Below, piece by piece: positions 36,001 to 43,381 of a DNA stretch of 64,000 nt. A program made the translations under genes and the position numbers. The stretch comes from Pseudoduganella albidiflava (GTDB lineage Bacteria; Pseudomonadota; Gammaproteobacteria; Burkholderiales; Burkholderiaceae_D), in assembly GCF_004322755.1 (NCBI RefSeq), contig NZ_CP036401.1:6324001-6388000 (forward strand), in the 5' to 3' direction. Each line of letters starts with the position of its first letter. Position 1 is the first letter of the stretch. The notes beneath the pieces were generated by a model. It saw only the letters and a program-made list of their open reading frames with translations, ran no database searches and was not told where the DNA came from.

Positions 36001-39000
36001 GCGCCGGCCTGGACCCAGCGGAATCCGTCCCTGAACGGGTCCGCCCACGTGTAGCCTCCCCGCGCGAGCCTTGAGAAATCAAGCCAGTCACCCCCTGCCC
36101 CGACCTGGAAGTCGGTGATCGTGATAGGTGTGGGGGCGCCGCCGCCCAGGTCGAACACATCGCGGCCCGCACCGCCGGTCAGCACCACCGCGCCTTCTCT
36201 TCCCCACGCCGACCATTCCACGCGCAGGACGTCATCACCGGCTTCGCCGTCGAGCACCGCGTACTCGTTCGCGACCAGGCTGTCGTTGCCATCGCCGCCC
36301 TTCAGCGTGTCGATACCCTGGGCCGCACGCATCGTGTCATCGCCGGCGCCGCCGAACAGCAGGTCGTTGCCCTGTTCGCCGTCCAGGCTATCGGCGCCAC
36401 CCTCGCCGTGCAGCGTATCGGCGCCGTACCCGCCCAGCAGCCGGTCGCCGCCGGCCGTTTCGGATCCGCCGAACAGCACGTCGTTGCCGCCGTTGCCCGA
36501 GAGGACGTCGTCGCCGCCGCTGCCGGTGATCGTGTCGTCCAGCAAAGAGCCGGTCAGGACGCCGAAACCACTCAGCTGCAAGCCTGGAACACCCCCGCCG
36601 TCGGGGCCATAGCCGGCAAAATTGGCTGCCGTCAGCGACGCGGCAACCGTATTGGCCAGCGTGACCACGGTGCCGAACGTGCCCCAGCTGGGCATGAACT
36701 GCACCAGTACGTCATCGCCTTGCTGGACCAGGCGGAAGATGCCGTTCTCTGGCGCAAACGGATTGCCACCCTGGTAGCCGCCGTGATACCGCACCAGGCT
36801 GCGCAGGTCGAGCACGTCGTCGGCGCCGAAGTCGCTGATCCTGACGGTGCCGGCGATGCGTGTCGACTGGACGAGGTAGGTGTCGGCACCCTCGTTCCCT
36901 GCCAGCGTGATCGCCGTATCCGCCGTGCCGATCGACAGCTGGAAGGTATCGTCACCCGCACCGCCATCGGCCGCGATCGTGCTGCCGCTGGCGGCCTTGT
37001 CGGTATCGATGGCGAACGTGTCATTTCCCGCGCCGCCATGCAGCGCATGGCGCGCCTTGCCCGTCAATGTGCTGAATAACCGGTCCGCGCCGTCGCCGCC
37101 ATCGAGGTCGTCGCTACCCGTCTCGGCCCTGAGCGTATCGTTGCCGCTGCCCCCCGATACGGTATCGCTGCCGAGGCCACCCTCGAGCGAATCGTCGCCG
37201 GCACCGCCATGGAGCCGGTCGGCGCCTCCCTCGCCGTACAGCACGTCGTTTCCGCCATTGCCCGCCAGGGTGTCGCCGAGCTTGCCGCCGCGGAAGCTGT
37301 CGGCGGCCTCGGTACCATTCAACGACAAGCCCGCAATGGGATTTCCGGTAGGGTCGAGCGTACCGATGAAGTTATCCATCGTCAGCGAAGCGGCCGCCAC
37401 GCCCTGCAAGTGCGCCAGCGTGAACCATTCAGCAGGCTCTTTCCAGGAAAGGGCCTGCAGCAGCGTATCCGCACCGCTCTGCACGAGGCGCAGAATCGGC
37501 TGATCCGAGCCGAACGGATTCCCGCCACCGAAACGCGCCCATTGCTCCAGCGTTTCCAGGGACGGCGTCAAGTCGATCCGGTCCCCTCCGGGACCCGCCA
37601 TGAAGTCCGCGATGACGATCGGTCCATCGAGCCCCCACGCACTGTTGAACCGGTAGAGATCGCGGCCGCTGCCGCCTGTCAGCACCACGTTGCGGGTGCC
37701 GTCCAGTGTGTCCAGCTCGAACACGTCATCGCCCGCCCCGCCGTCCGCCTCGATGCTGCCCCCTCTGACGGAGTGGCCATAAGGGTCATAGGGATTACTG
37801 AGCCGGAAGGTATCGTTGCCCTCGCCGCCGCGCAGCGTGTCGCTGCCGCCCTGCAGTTCAGCGGAAAGCCGGTCGTCGCCGCTGCCGCCGTCGATGCTGT
37901 CCGAACCGGCTTCGCCGTGGATCTCGTCGGCGCCGGCACCGCCCAGCAGCGTGTCGTCGCCATGCCTGCCGTACAGGGTGTCGTCGCCGTCGCCGCCCAG
38001 CTGGCGGTCGTTGCCGCCGCCCCCATCCAGCGTGTCATCGCCGTCGCCGCCGTCGAGCGTATCGTGGTCCCCTCCGCCGCCCAGCGCATCATCCCCGCCA
38101 AGGCCGGACAGGCTGTCGCCGAACAGGCCGCCCAGGAGCGTGTTGCCGTACTCGGTGCCGGTGTGCGTTTCGCCCGGCATGACCGCGCCGTCCGGCCGGA
38201 AGCCGCCTGTGAAATTGTCGGCGGTCAGCGCAGTGGCACGCACATTCTTCAGCGTGATCATCACCTTGTAGGCACCATCCTCCTGGCGCACACTGATGGT
38301 GGTGTCGCTGCCGGCCTGCGCCAGGCGCAGCACGCCGCCCGGGGCGAACGGATTGCCGCCCTGGCCCGCGCCGTAGGAATCGTTGATGACGGCCCCTTCG
38401 AGATCGATGCGGTCGCCAGCCGCGCCAGCGGCGAAGTCCGTGATCGTGACCGCGCCCTCCTCGAACCACTCGAAGTGGAACGTGTCGCGGCCGGTGCCGC
38501 CACTGATGTTGACGGTGTCCAGGCGCTTCACGCTACTGATGCGGAACAGGTCATCCCCTTCATCGCCGCGTGCCGTGAAGAAGCGTGGCGATGACGAGTA
38601 GTTGCCCGTGCGCGACAGCCAGAGGGTATCGTTGCCGGCGCCGCCGGCGAGCGTCGTATTGCCGCTCGTGTCGCCGACCACCGTGTCGTTGCCGGCGCCG
38701 CCATCGAGGCTGTCGTTGCCACCCCAGCCGTCCAGGTCGTCATTGCCATCGCCACCCCGGATCGTGTCATTCCCGTAGGTGCCAAGCAGTCTTTCGTCCG
38801 CGGCGGTACCGGTGATCAGGGCCAGCAGGCCAAAGCCGTCGTCCGCCAGCGGCGCCGCCTCGACCGCCCCGTCGATGCGCTCCAGGCGCCAATTGCCTCC
38901 CGCATCAGCCGGGCCACTGAGATCGGTGGACGCGGCCACGTCCGCCCCCGTCAATTCCGCCAGTGCCGCGACGAAGGCCGCGCCGGCATCGCCCTGTCCC

Positions 39001-39302
39001 ACTTCGCAGCCATACAGCAGCAGGTCGCCCTGCGGCGCCAGCGCGCGGCCCACCGCCGCCAGCGCCCCGGTGGCGGTGGCAAGGCTGGCCAGCGTGACTT
39101 CCGTACTGCCCAGTTGCAGCATGCCGGGTGCCCCGTGCGACACGATATGGATCGCGCCCACATCCCGCTCTTCCCCGATCGCCGCGGCAATCTGTTCCAG
39201 GCCGTCGAGCGCCGGATCGAGGATGACCAGGCGCATTCCGGGTGGCAGCGCGGCGGGAACGTGGACTGCCGCAACGCGGCTGTCGAGAATCAGGATGGAC
39301 AT
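32067..39302 (-). CDS. Giant RTX-type protein with N-terminal DUF4347 domain, 2411 aa
   Basis: 2411 aa from the ATG at 39302 (MSILILDSRVAAVHVPAALP); twelve further codons are open upstream but unsupported. Residues 1-165 match DUF4347 (GAIHIVSHGAPGMLQLGSTE, GDLLLYGCEVGQGDAGAAFV), a domain found at the start of many huge secreted RTX or cadherin-like adhesins. Then come four serralysin-tail-like segments alternating with beta-roll repeats (NPFAPGG, NPFGSDQ, NPFAPEN, ADPFRDG). Two ~253-aa supermodules follow (DNA hallmarks at 33126 and 33891), then the shared C-terminal cassette. Predicted cell-surface or released Ca2+-dependent protein needing type I secretion. Element B lies 51 bp before the start. 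Confidence 0.9.
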   Translation of the reverse strand: MSILILDSRVAAVHVPAALPPGMRLVILDPALDGLEQIAAAIGEERDVGAIHIVSHGAPGMLQLGSTEVTLASLATATGALAAVGRALAPQGDLLLYGCEVGQGDAGAAFVAALAELTGADVAASTDLSGPADAGGNWRLERIDGAVEAAPLADDGFGLLALITGTAADERLLGTYGNDTIRGGDGNDDLDGWGGNDSLDGGAGNDTVVGDTSGNTTLAGGAGNDTLWLSRTGNYSSSPRFFTARGDEGDDLFRISSVKRLDTVNISGGTGRDTFHFEWFEEGAVTITDFAAGAAGDRIDLEGAVINDSYGAGQGGNPFAPGGVLRLAQAGSDTTISVRQEDGAYKVMITLKNVRATALTADNFTGGFRPDGAVMPGETHTGTEYGNTLLGGLFGDSLSGLGGDDALGGGGDHDTLDGGDGDDTLDGGGGNDRQLGGDGDDTLYGRHGDDTLLGGAGADEIHGEAGSDSIDGGSGDDRLSAELQGGSDTLRGGEGNDTFRLSNPYDPYGHSVRGGSIEADGGAGDDVFELDTLDGTRNVVLTGGSGRDLYRFNSAWGLDGPIVIADFMAGPGGDRIDLTPSLETLEQWARFGGGNPFGSDQPILRLVQSGADTLLQALSWKEPAEWFTLAHLQGVAAASLTMDNFIGTLDPTGNPIAGLSLNGTEAADSFRGGKLGDTLAGNGGNDVLYGEGGADRLHGGAGDDSLEGGLGSDTVSGGSGNDTLRAETGSDDLDGGDGADRLFSTLTGKARHALHGGAGNDTFAIDTDKAASGSTIAADGGAGDDTFQLSIGTADTAITLAGNEGADTYLVQSTRIAGTVRISDFGADDVLDLRSLVRYHGGYQGGNPFAPENGIFRLVQQGDDVLVQFMPSWGTFGTVVTLANTVAASLTAANFAGYGPDGGGVPGLQLSGFGVLTGSLLDDTITGSGGDDVLSGNGGNDVLFGGSETAGGDRLLGGYGADTLHGEGGADSLDGEQGNDLLFGGAGDDTMRAAQGIDTLKGGDGNDSLVANEYAVLDGEAGDDVLRVEWSAWGREGAVVLTGGAGRDVFDLGGGAPTPITITDFQVGAGGDWLDFSRLARGGYTWADPFRDGFRWVQAGADAVLQTTLGSSWDDYRTILVLQNVQVAQITQDNYLSLTLTGSGSLFGGPGRDSLTGSDGHDALIAGLGTDTLTGGAGGDWYTIDGKDVVIELAGGGNDTVQSWDSLTLQEHLENGTLLAGGTLTGNAADNRLHAYHEAGTLAGAGGNDTLVGSHLEDLLQGGAGNDSMAGEDGNDTLEAGTGSDTVSGGYGDDTLVLPGARESYTLQSTLAGLRLVSAATQEDIVATEVEHFRFADGTWALAELTAGLTGPGNDVVTGTPDADRLDGLAGADTMAGGAGDDTYVVENHGDVVSERQGDGDDTVEVAFADGGRYLLPDQVENAVVTAPGLVRVDLEGNALNNLLAGNGAANRLTGGDGRDVLEGGAGNDTMDGGAGNDVLVVDAIGDVVIESADGGRDTVVISGLATYTLGANFEGLAYEGSGAFTGTGNALDNRLWGGTGNDRLDGGAGDDLFYASPGKDTLLGGAGNDTMAAFDDAGSLQFDGGAGNDGAQYAWNLADVRITRPTESDVLVVHVATGTAILARNTERFLFKDKYLVLADIRTAYAGPGADTLNGTAAADRLDGAGGNDQLSGLGGNDTLDGGAGSDKLAGGSGDDLYYVDAAGDKVTELAGEGIDTVNTTLAKYALEANVENLVYAGTAAFAGTGNVLANAMSGGLGNDSIDGAGGIDTYVAAGAFADYTRQRPNAAEMVLVKGSQKITLKNIEQVKFTDGVKTLAELALNVASLGNDTLTGTDGNDVLDGLAGADRLGGGKGNDTYVVDNLADVIVENAAEGQDLVKVALAQGTYALAVNVEDATVTSTGAVGLTGNGLANFLTGNAAANALAGGAGNDTLDGGKGSDVLAGGVGDDTYYVDIAGDKVTELASEGTDTIVTSLARYVLAANLENVVYTGTAAFTGTGNALDNELAIGNTTGASAIDGGAGTDTFVAAGAFADYARQRPNATELVLVKGTQKITLKNVEQVRFADGVKTLAELYVNVASVASDTLSGTDGDDQMNGLAGADQLAGGKGNDLYTVDNAGDVVIELADEGIDTVNIAIAAKMTYVLAEYFEHAAITSTVAINVTGNAADNTLTGNAAANALVGGEGDDTLIGGRGNDTLTGGAGDDVYSVDAAGDVVVEAADGGYDIVEATVTKVTLADNVEELRFTGKAAFTGIGNALDNVIGGGAGNDRFTGGAGNDTFVIGAGNDTITDFTSGVDTLAINRSIGTGTVDAVTLAGPGGFSSATELVVLSTAVASLTVANVVKAIGSAAQAYGKGDTALFALHDAKSTALYLFTSRDDNAVVSANELVQIATLTGVQAFTPDDIGFLVP

Positions 39303-39353
39303 GGTCTGGGGAAGCGTGAGAAATGACACCAGGCGCAATGCCTGGACGAAAAG

Positions 39354-39398
39354 TTACGAATCGTAACATGTGTTGAGCTATTGAAAACTCTTCAAATG
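39354..39398 (-). promoter_or_regulatory. Conserved 45-bp upstream element B (RTX 2411-aa gene)
   Basis: The element lies 51 bp before the ATG of the 2411-aa RTX gene. On the plus strand it reads TTACGAATCGTAACATGTG then TTGAGCTA then TTGAAAACTCTTCAAATG. TTACGAATCGTAA is a perfect 13-bp palindrome, the best-preserved operator-like half of this element. It is the ungapped counterpart of element A at 23346-23390. Confidence 0.72.
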
Positions 39399-39455
39399 TC
39401 TCTGATTCAATAAATTTTTCTTCTCAAAATCTCAGGCGTTTCGCCCGTCGTCGGG

Positions 39456-39661
39456 CTGGCGCGGGTGGTGGGGGTGTTCAAGCGCGACGCGCTGGCGGCG
39501 GCGATTGCCATTGCCGCTGCGGCGGGGCATCGGGCCGCAAGGTTGATGCGCGGCCGGCACCAGTACGTGTGGTGGAGGCACCGGTCGCGGCGGCCGCCAA
39601 GCCGGTGGTGAAGCCAGCGATGCCGGCGACCGGAAAGGCGGATGAGTTGGAAGCGTTCTGA
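39456..39661 (+). pseudogene. Decayed 3' remnant of a methyl-accepting chemotaxis protein gene
   Basis: The segment starts CTGGCGCGGGTGGTGGGGGT and encodes LARVVGVFKRDALAAAIAIA, aligning with [20 protein letters not shown] near the end of the intact MCP at 23536-25257. After a frameshift between 39456 and 39542 it continues [20 protein letters not shown] and stops at 39661, matching the intact [16 protein letters not shown] tail. The sensor, HAMP and signalling parts are gone, and the CheR-tether W and an E are replaced. It lies directly behind element B, just as the intact MCP lies behind element A. Confidence 0.85.
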
Positions 39662-39727
39662 CCGGCGTGCCTGCGGCATCACCTCGCGGGGCAGTGTTTC
39701 CTGCCCATCCCCCGTGTCATGGGCCGG

Positions 39728-39922
39728 TCAGTTGCGCTGGCGAAGGGCGTTTTCGATCTTCTGGTCGGTCTTGTACTGGCTGAGCGCATACACGGCCCAG
39801 ATGGTTGCCGGGAGCCAGCCGATCAGGGTGATTTGCAGGATCAGGCAGATCACGCCGGCGATCGGACGCCCGATGGTGAAGAACGTCAGCCACGGCAGGA
39901 TGAGGGCAATCAGGAGACGCAT
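39728..39922 (-). CDS. YqaE/Pmp3 family membrane peptide
   Basis: 64 aa with two transmembrane helices (MRLLIALILPWLTFFTIGRP; VICLILQITLIGWLPATIWA) and a short charged tail (YKTDQKIENALRQRN). This matches the UPF0057/Pmp3 family. These proteolipid-like peptides are linked to membrane potential and salt or cold stress in other organisms; the role here is unknown. AAGGAAA precedes the ATG. It is a single-gene unit between the MCP remnant and the coiled-coil protein gene. Confidence 0.88.
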   Translation of the reverse strand: MRLLIALILPWLTFFTIGRPIAGVICLILQITLIGWLPATIWAVYALSQYKTDQKIENALRQRN

Positions 39923-40110
39923 CAGTTTTCCTTTTCAGTATGGTTCCGGTTCGGCGCGGCGCCGGAGGTCATTTTCCGCTGGAGCCCGCGCATGCGGCGT
40001 TCGCATCGATGCACGTGCGGCGCATGGTTGGAGCCTGCCCGTGCATCGATGGTTGCATCACTCATGCTACCGCAGCCGGCATCCCGCAAAACTCAACAAT
40101 TATCACCGCG

Positions 40111-41682
40111 TCACTTCGGCAGCGCCGCGAGCATCTCTGCCAGGGCCTTCTGCGAATGGTCGTTCAGCTTGCGCGCCATCTTCAGGTGAAGGGTGGCCAG
40201 CCGGTCGGCCGCCTGGGCTTCGAGGAGCACCGGCTGCACCATCCGGTCGGCGGCCTGGTGGAACTGCTGCGACGTGGTATCGAGCTGCGCCGCCAGTTCC
40301 CCGCGCGCCGCTTCCAGCTGCTGCCGGAAAGCCTTCTCGAACATCTCGCGCTGGTGGCCGACTTCCTCCAGCTTGCGTTCCGCGGAATTCATCATCCACT
40401 TGAACGCGCCCGCGACGAGCAGCGCGCCGCCGACGATGGGCGCCACTGGCGCGATCACCGGCATCACCGCGGCCGCCCCCAGGAAGTAGGCTGCCGCGCC
40501 GGTTCCGATGGCGGCCGCGCCGCCCACTTTCAGCGTCATGTTGGTGGCATCCTCGGCCCCGTTCCGGAGCCGCGTTCCCAGGCGCAGCGCCGGGGCCGCG
40601 CCGGCCAGTTCGGTGTGGTGCAGCCGTTTCAGGATCGTGCTGCGCGATAGAGCCATCTCTTCCTGGAACAGGCGCAGATCCTCATGGATCAGCTGGAGCG
40701 AGCGTTCCCGCCGGGAGATGATCCGGTTCACCCGCCGTTCCAGCTCTTTGCCGAAGGTGGATTTGGCGATGCTCTCCCACGTTGCCGCGCGTTTCCACTG
40801 GTCCGTATTGAGGCGGTCGACGACTTCCCGCTCGAACGCGTTGCCCGCGTCGTGGATGGCTTCTTCCAGGTCTTCGTCGAAGGTCTCGCGTTCGAAAGCG
40901 ATGCGCGCATCGGCAATGGCGAGGCGCTGCCCGACCTGCTTCTGCAGTCCGTGGGCCGACTCGAGGAAGGCCACCGCGGTCTCGCTGCTGGTTTCATAGT
41001 CCGCGATGCGCGAGTTGAACGCCGCTATTTCCTGGCTCACGCGCGCGCACGCCGAAGTCATCCGGGCGGTCAGCTCCGCCTTGTCCAGTGCTCCCTGCTC
41101 GAACTCGAGGACGGCGTTCGCCAGCGATACGTCGCCGGTGGCGCGAACGCACAGGTCCGCCAGGTCAGCATACTTGCGCCCCTTGAGCATGCGCACCGAG
41201 CCAAGGCTCACCTTGCTCCACAGGCTTTTTTCATCCGTCGGGAATACCTCCAGTTCCGCCGGGCGGATCTGGTACCGCAGCGCTTCGGCGAAATCGCGCG
41301 CCATGTCCCTGCTGCGCGTTCCCTGGATCGACAGCAGAGAACGGGCCGCCTCGAACGCTTCTTCCGCGGTGGCCTGATCGATACCCGCCGAAGCCGCGTG
41401 CAGATTTTCAAACGCCGTTTTCCAGTCCAGCGGACGTTCGACGCATTCCAGCAATACCACCCTGGCCAGCGCCGAATCGTTCATCAGCGCCGCCACGTCT
41501 TTCAGGGCATTGAAGTCGGCCACGTTGAGGATGCCGTCCGAGCTGGCGATGGCGGCCACCGCCCTGAGGTACGCCGTGGGGAAAGTGGCATCGTTGGCGA
41601 CGTAATGGCCCAGTTCCCGATGCTGCGCGGCGTTCTGCTGGCCGAACTCGTTGAACGTGGCGGATGGTGGCTTGATGGTCAT
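40111..41682 (-). CDS. TerB-like N-domain, coiled-coil membrane protein of unknown function
   Basis: About 523 aa from the ATG at 41682 (preceded by AGGAA). Residues 30-130 resemble a TerB/TerB-like helical domain (YLRAVAAIASSDGILNVADF). Residues 190-370 are long amphipathic helices or coiled coil (VSQEIAAFNSRIADYETSSE, EDLEEAIHDAGNAFEREVVD). A Gly/Ala-rich hydrophobic hairpin at about 405-445 (AAAIGTGAAAYFLGAAAVMP, PIVGGALLVAGAFKWMM) looks membrane-inserting, followed by another coiled coil. The layout recalls the stalk and paddle of bacterial dynamin-like or membrane-remodelling proteins, but there is no P-loop or GTPase domain and no partner GTPase next to it. Function is unknown. Confidence 0.72.
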   Translation of the reverse strand: MTIKPPSATFNEFGQQNAAQHRELGHYVANDATFPTAYLRAVAAIASSDGILNVADFNALKDVAALMNDSALARVVLLECVERPLDWKTAFENLHAASAGIDQATAEEAFEAARSLLSIQGTRSRDMARDFAEALRYQIRPAELEVFPTDEKSLWSKVSLGSVRMLKGRKYADLADLCVRATGDVSLANAVLEFEQGALDKAELTARMTSACARVSQEIAAFNSRIADYETSSETAVAFLESAHGLQKQVGQRLAIADARIAFERETFDEDLEEAIHDAGNAFEREVVDRLNTDQWKRAATWESIAKSTFGKELERRVNRIISRRERSLQLIHEDLRLFQEEMALSRSTILKRLHHTELAGAAPALRLGTRLRNGAEDATNMTLKVGGAAAIGTGAAAYFLGAAAVMPVIAPVAPIVGGALLVAGAFKWMMNSAERKLEEVGHQREMFEKAFRQQLEAARGELAAQLDTTSQQFHQAADRMVQPVLLEAQAADRLATLHLKMARKLNDHSQKALAEMLAALPK

Positions 41683-41988
41683 GGGATTCCTGTAATGCGT
41701 CACGGGCTCGCGGTGCGCGAAGTGAGCTGCATTCTACTGCAGTGCTGTTCTGGCAACATCCGAGGTGCGTGAAGCGCGCGTGCAGTGGAGGCGACTGATT
41801 GGGTTACTGGCCGCCGGGCCGGCAGTGCAGACGGCGTCCACGGCGGATGAGCAGACCGGTCGCGAGTCTTGCCGCCCGCCTCTCCCAAAAGAGTTGCGGT
41901 TTGGCTTTGCCGTCGAGTGCTCCGCGCGCATGATATTCGAACGACCATTCCGCGTCGTCGCGCCGTCCTTCACCGCCTGGAGAACACC

Positions 41989-42933
41989 ATGTACACCAAC
42001 TGCAATGCAAAGTCTTCCGCCGGCCTGCGCACTGTCGCAGCGGTTGCCATGGCGCTATGCGTGCATGTCGCGCATGCCGCTCCGCCGATCGACAAGCCGG
42101 TCGAGGGATTCACCGACAAGTATGCGCAGGTCAACGGCGTGCGGCTCCACTACAAGATCGGCGGCAAGGGCACGCCGGTGGTGCTGCTGCATGGGTATGC
42201 GCAAACGGGCCATATGTGGGCACCGGCCATGCGCGAACTGGTCAAGACCCACACCGTGATCGTGCCGGACCTGCGCGGTGCCGGCGGCTCGGAAAAGCCG
42301 GCGGGCGGCTATGACAAGAAGACGATGGCGGCCGATATCCATGCGCTGGTGAAATCGGTCAGCAGCGAACCGGCCGCCGTGGTCGGCCATGACATCGGCA
42401 TGATGGTCGCCTATGGCTATGCGGCCCAGTTCCCTGCCGATACCAGCCGCCTGGTCGTGATGGATGCCTTTGTTCCCGGCGTGGGCGACTGGCGCAATGC
42501 CTTCCCCGCCCAGGCTGTCTGGCATTTCCACTTCTATGGCGAGACGCCGCTGGCATTGGTGAAAGGCCGGGAGCGCATCTACTTCGAACATTTCTGGAAC
42601 GATTTTTCCGCCGACAAGGCGAAGTCGATCAAGGAATCGGACCGCAAGCTGTACACCGCCGCTTATGCGCAGCCGGGTGGCATGCGTGCCGGCTTCGCCT
42701 ACTTCAGCGGTTTCGAGCAGGATGCCGCAGATTTCGGGCCCATGAGCAAAACGAAGCTCACGATGCCCGTGTTGACCATCGCTGGAGAGAAATCGGCGGG
42801 GGATTTCCTGGGAAATCAGGCGCGCATGTATGCGGAAGATGTGCAGAGCGTGATTATCAAGGGCTCGGGGCACTGGTTGATTGATGAGGCGCCGGAGCAG
42901 GTGGTGCCGGCGCTGGTTGGGTTTATTAAGTAA
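41989..42933 (+). CDS. Exported alpha/beta hydrolase (epoxide hydrolase / dehalogenase-like)
   Basis: 314 aa. The ATG at 41989 is preceded by GGAGA. A signal peptide (about 1-30, ending HVAHA) directs it to the periplasm. The alpha/beta-hydrolase fold shows the oxyanion motif HGYAQTGHMW and the nucleophile elbow GHDIGMM, with Asp135 in place of serine. The C-terminal histidine is in GSGHWLIDEAPEQV (about H295). An Asp nucleophile is characteristic of epoxide hydrolases and haloalkane or haloacetate dehalogenases rather than esterases. The lone, exported form suggests a role on environmental substrates; the substrate is unknown. No operon partner is seen. Confidence 0.88.
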   Translation: MYTNCNAKSSAGLRTVAAVAMALCVHVAHAAPPIDKPVEGFTDKYAQVNGVRLHYKIGGKGTPVVLLHGYAQTGHMWAPAMRELVKTHTVIVPDLRGAGGSEKPAGGYDKKTMAADIHALVKSVSSEPAAVVGHDIGMMVAYGYAAQFPADTSRLVVMDAFVPGVGDWRNAFPAQAVWHFHFYGETPLALVKGRERIYFEHFWNDFSADKAKSIKESDRKLYTAAYAQPGGMRAGFAYFSGFEQDAADFGPMSKTKLTMPVLTIAGEKSAGDFLGNQARMYAEDVQSVIIKGSGHWLIDEAPEQVVPALVGFIK

Positions 42934-43381
42934 ATTCTGGCTGCCGGGCGGTTAGCTGCGCGGCGCTTACCAAGGCTGACGTGGAATAAATAAATCCTGG
43001 TCACATCGAATACCGATGCTGCTCTATCTTCATTCGAATCGCTGGATTCCGACTTTATAGTTGGTGGATGCATTCTAAGGACTCGCTACTTTGCACGGCC
43101 TTTTATAGTGAGCCATCCTTATAAACCAAAATAACCGGACCACCGATATTTTTGCTGCTCGACCCTGAATATCGACAAGTGAAAACAATTTGTGCGTTGT
43201 CTGTGCAGCAATGCGACCGGCGCGCAATCAGAAAAACATTTTAGTGCAACTCATCAAACCGTTCCATACGAATACTTAAACCAATCAGCCCACGGATTGT
43301 TAAACAAGCCGGGACACATAAGCTGCTCGATCAAAGCAAAAGTAAAGAGCAGCTTATTCGAAAATCTTACCTGATTACTAT
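42934..43381. other. AT-rich non-coding spacer
   Basis: About 450 bp with markedly lower GC than its neighbours, between the hydrolase gene and the DUF4145 gene. I see no supported gene. A 60-codon open frame at 43192-43374 has no ribosome site or recognisable domain. Confidence 0.6.

Noticed and set aside
13675..39302. Dense short periodic repeats that could be mistaken for a CRISPR array or satellite DNA
   Set aside because: The periodicity is in-frame and encodes GGxGxDxxx nonapeptides in long open frames. There are no constant repeats with unique spacers of CRISPR size and no cas genes.
43192..43374. Possible 60-aa gene in the AT-rich spacer
   Set aside because: No ribosome site, domain or conserved neighbour; frames of this length are expected by chance.
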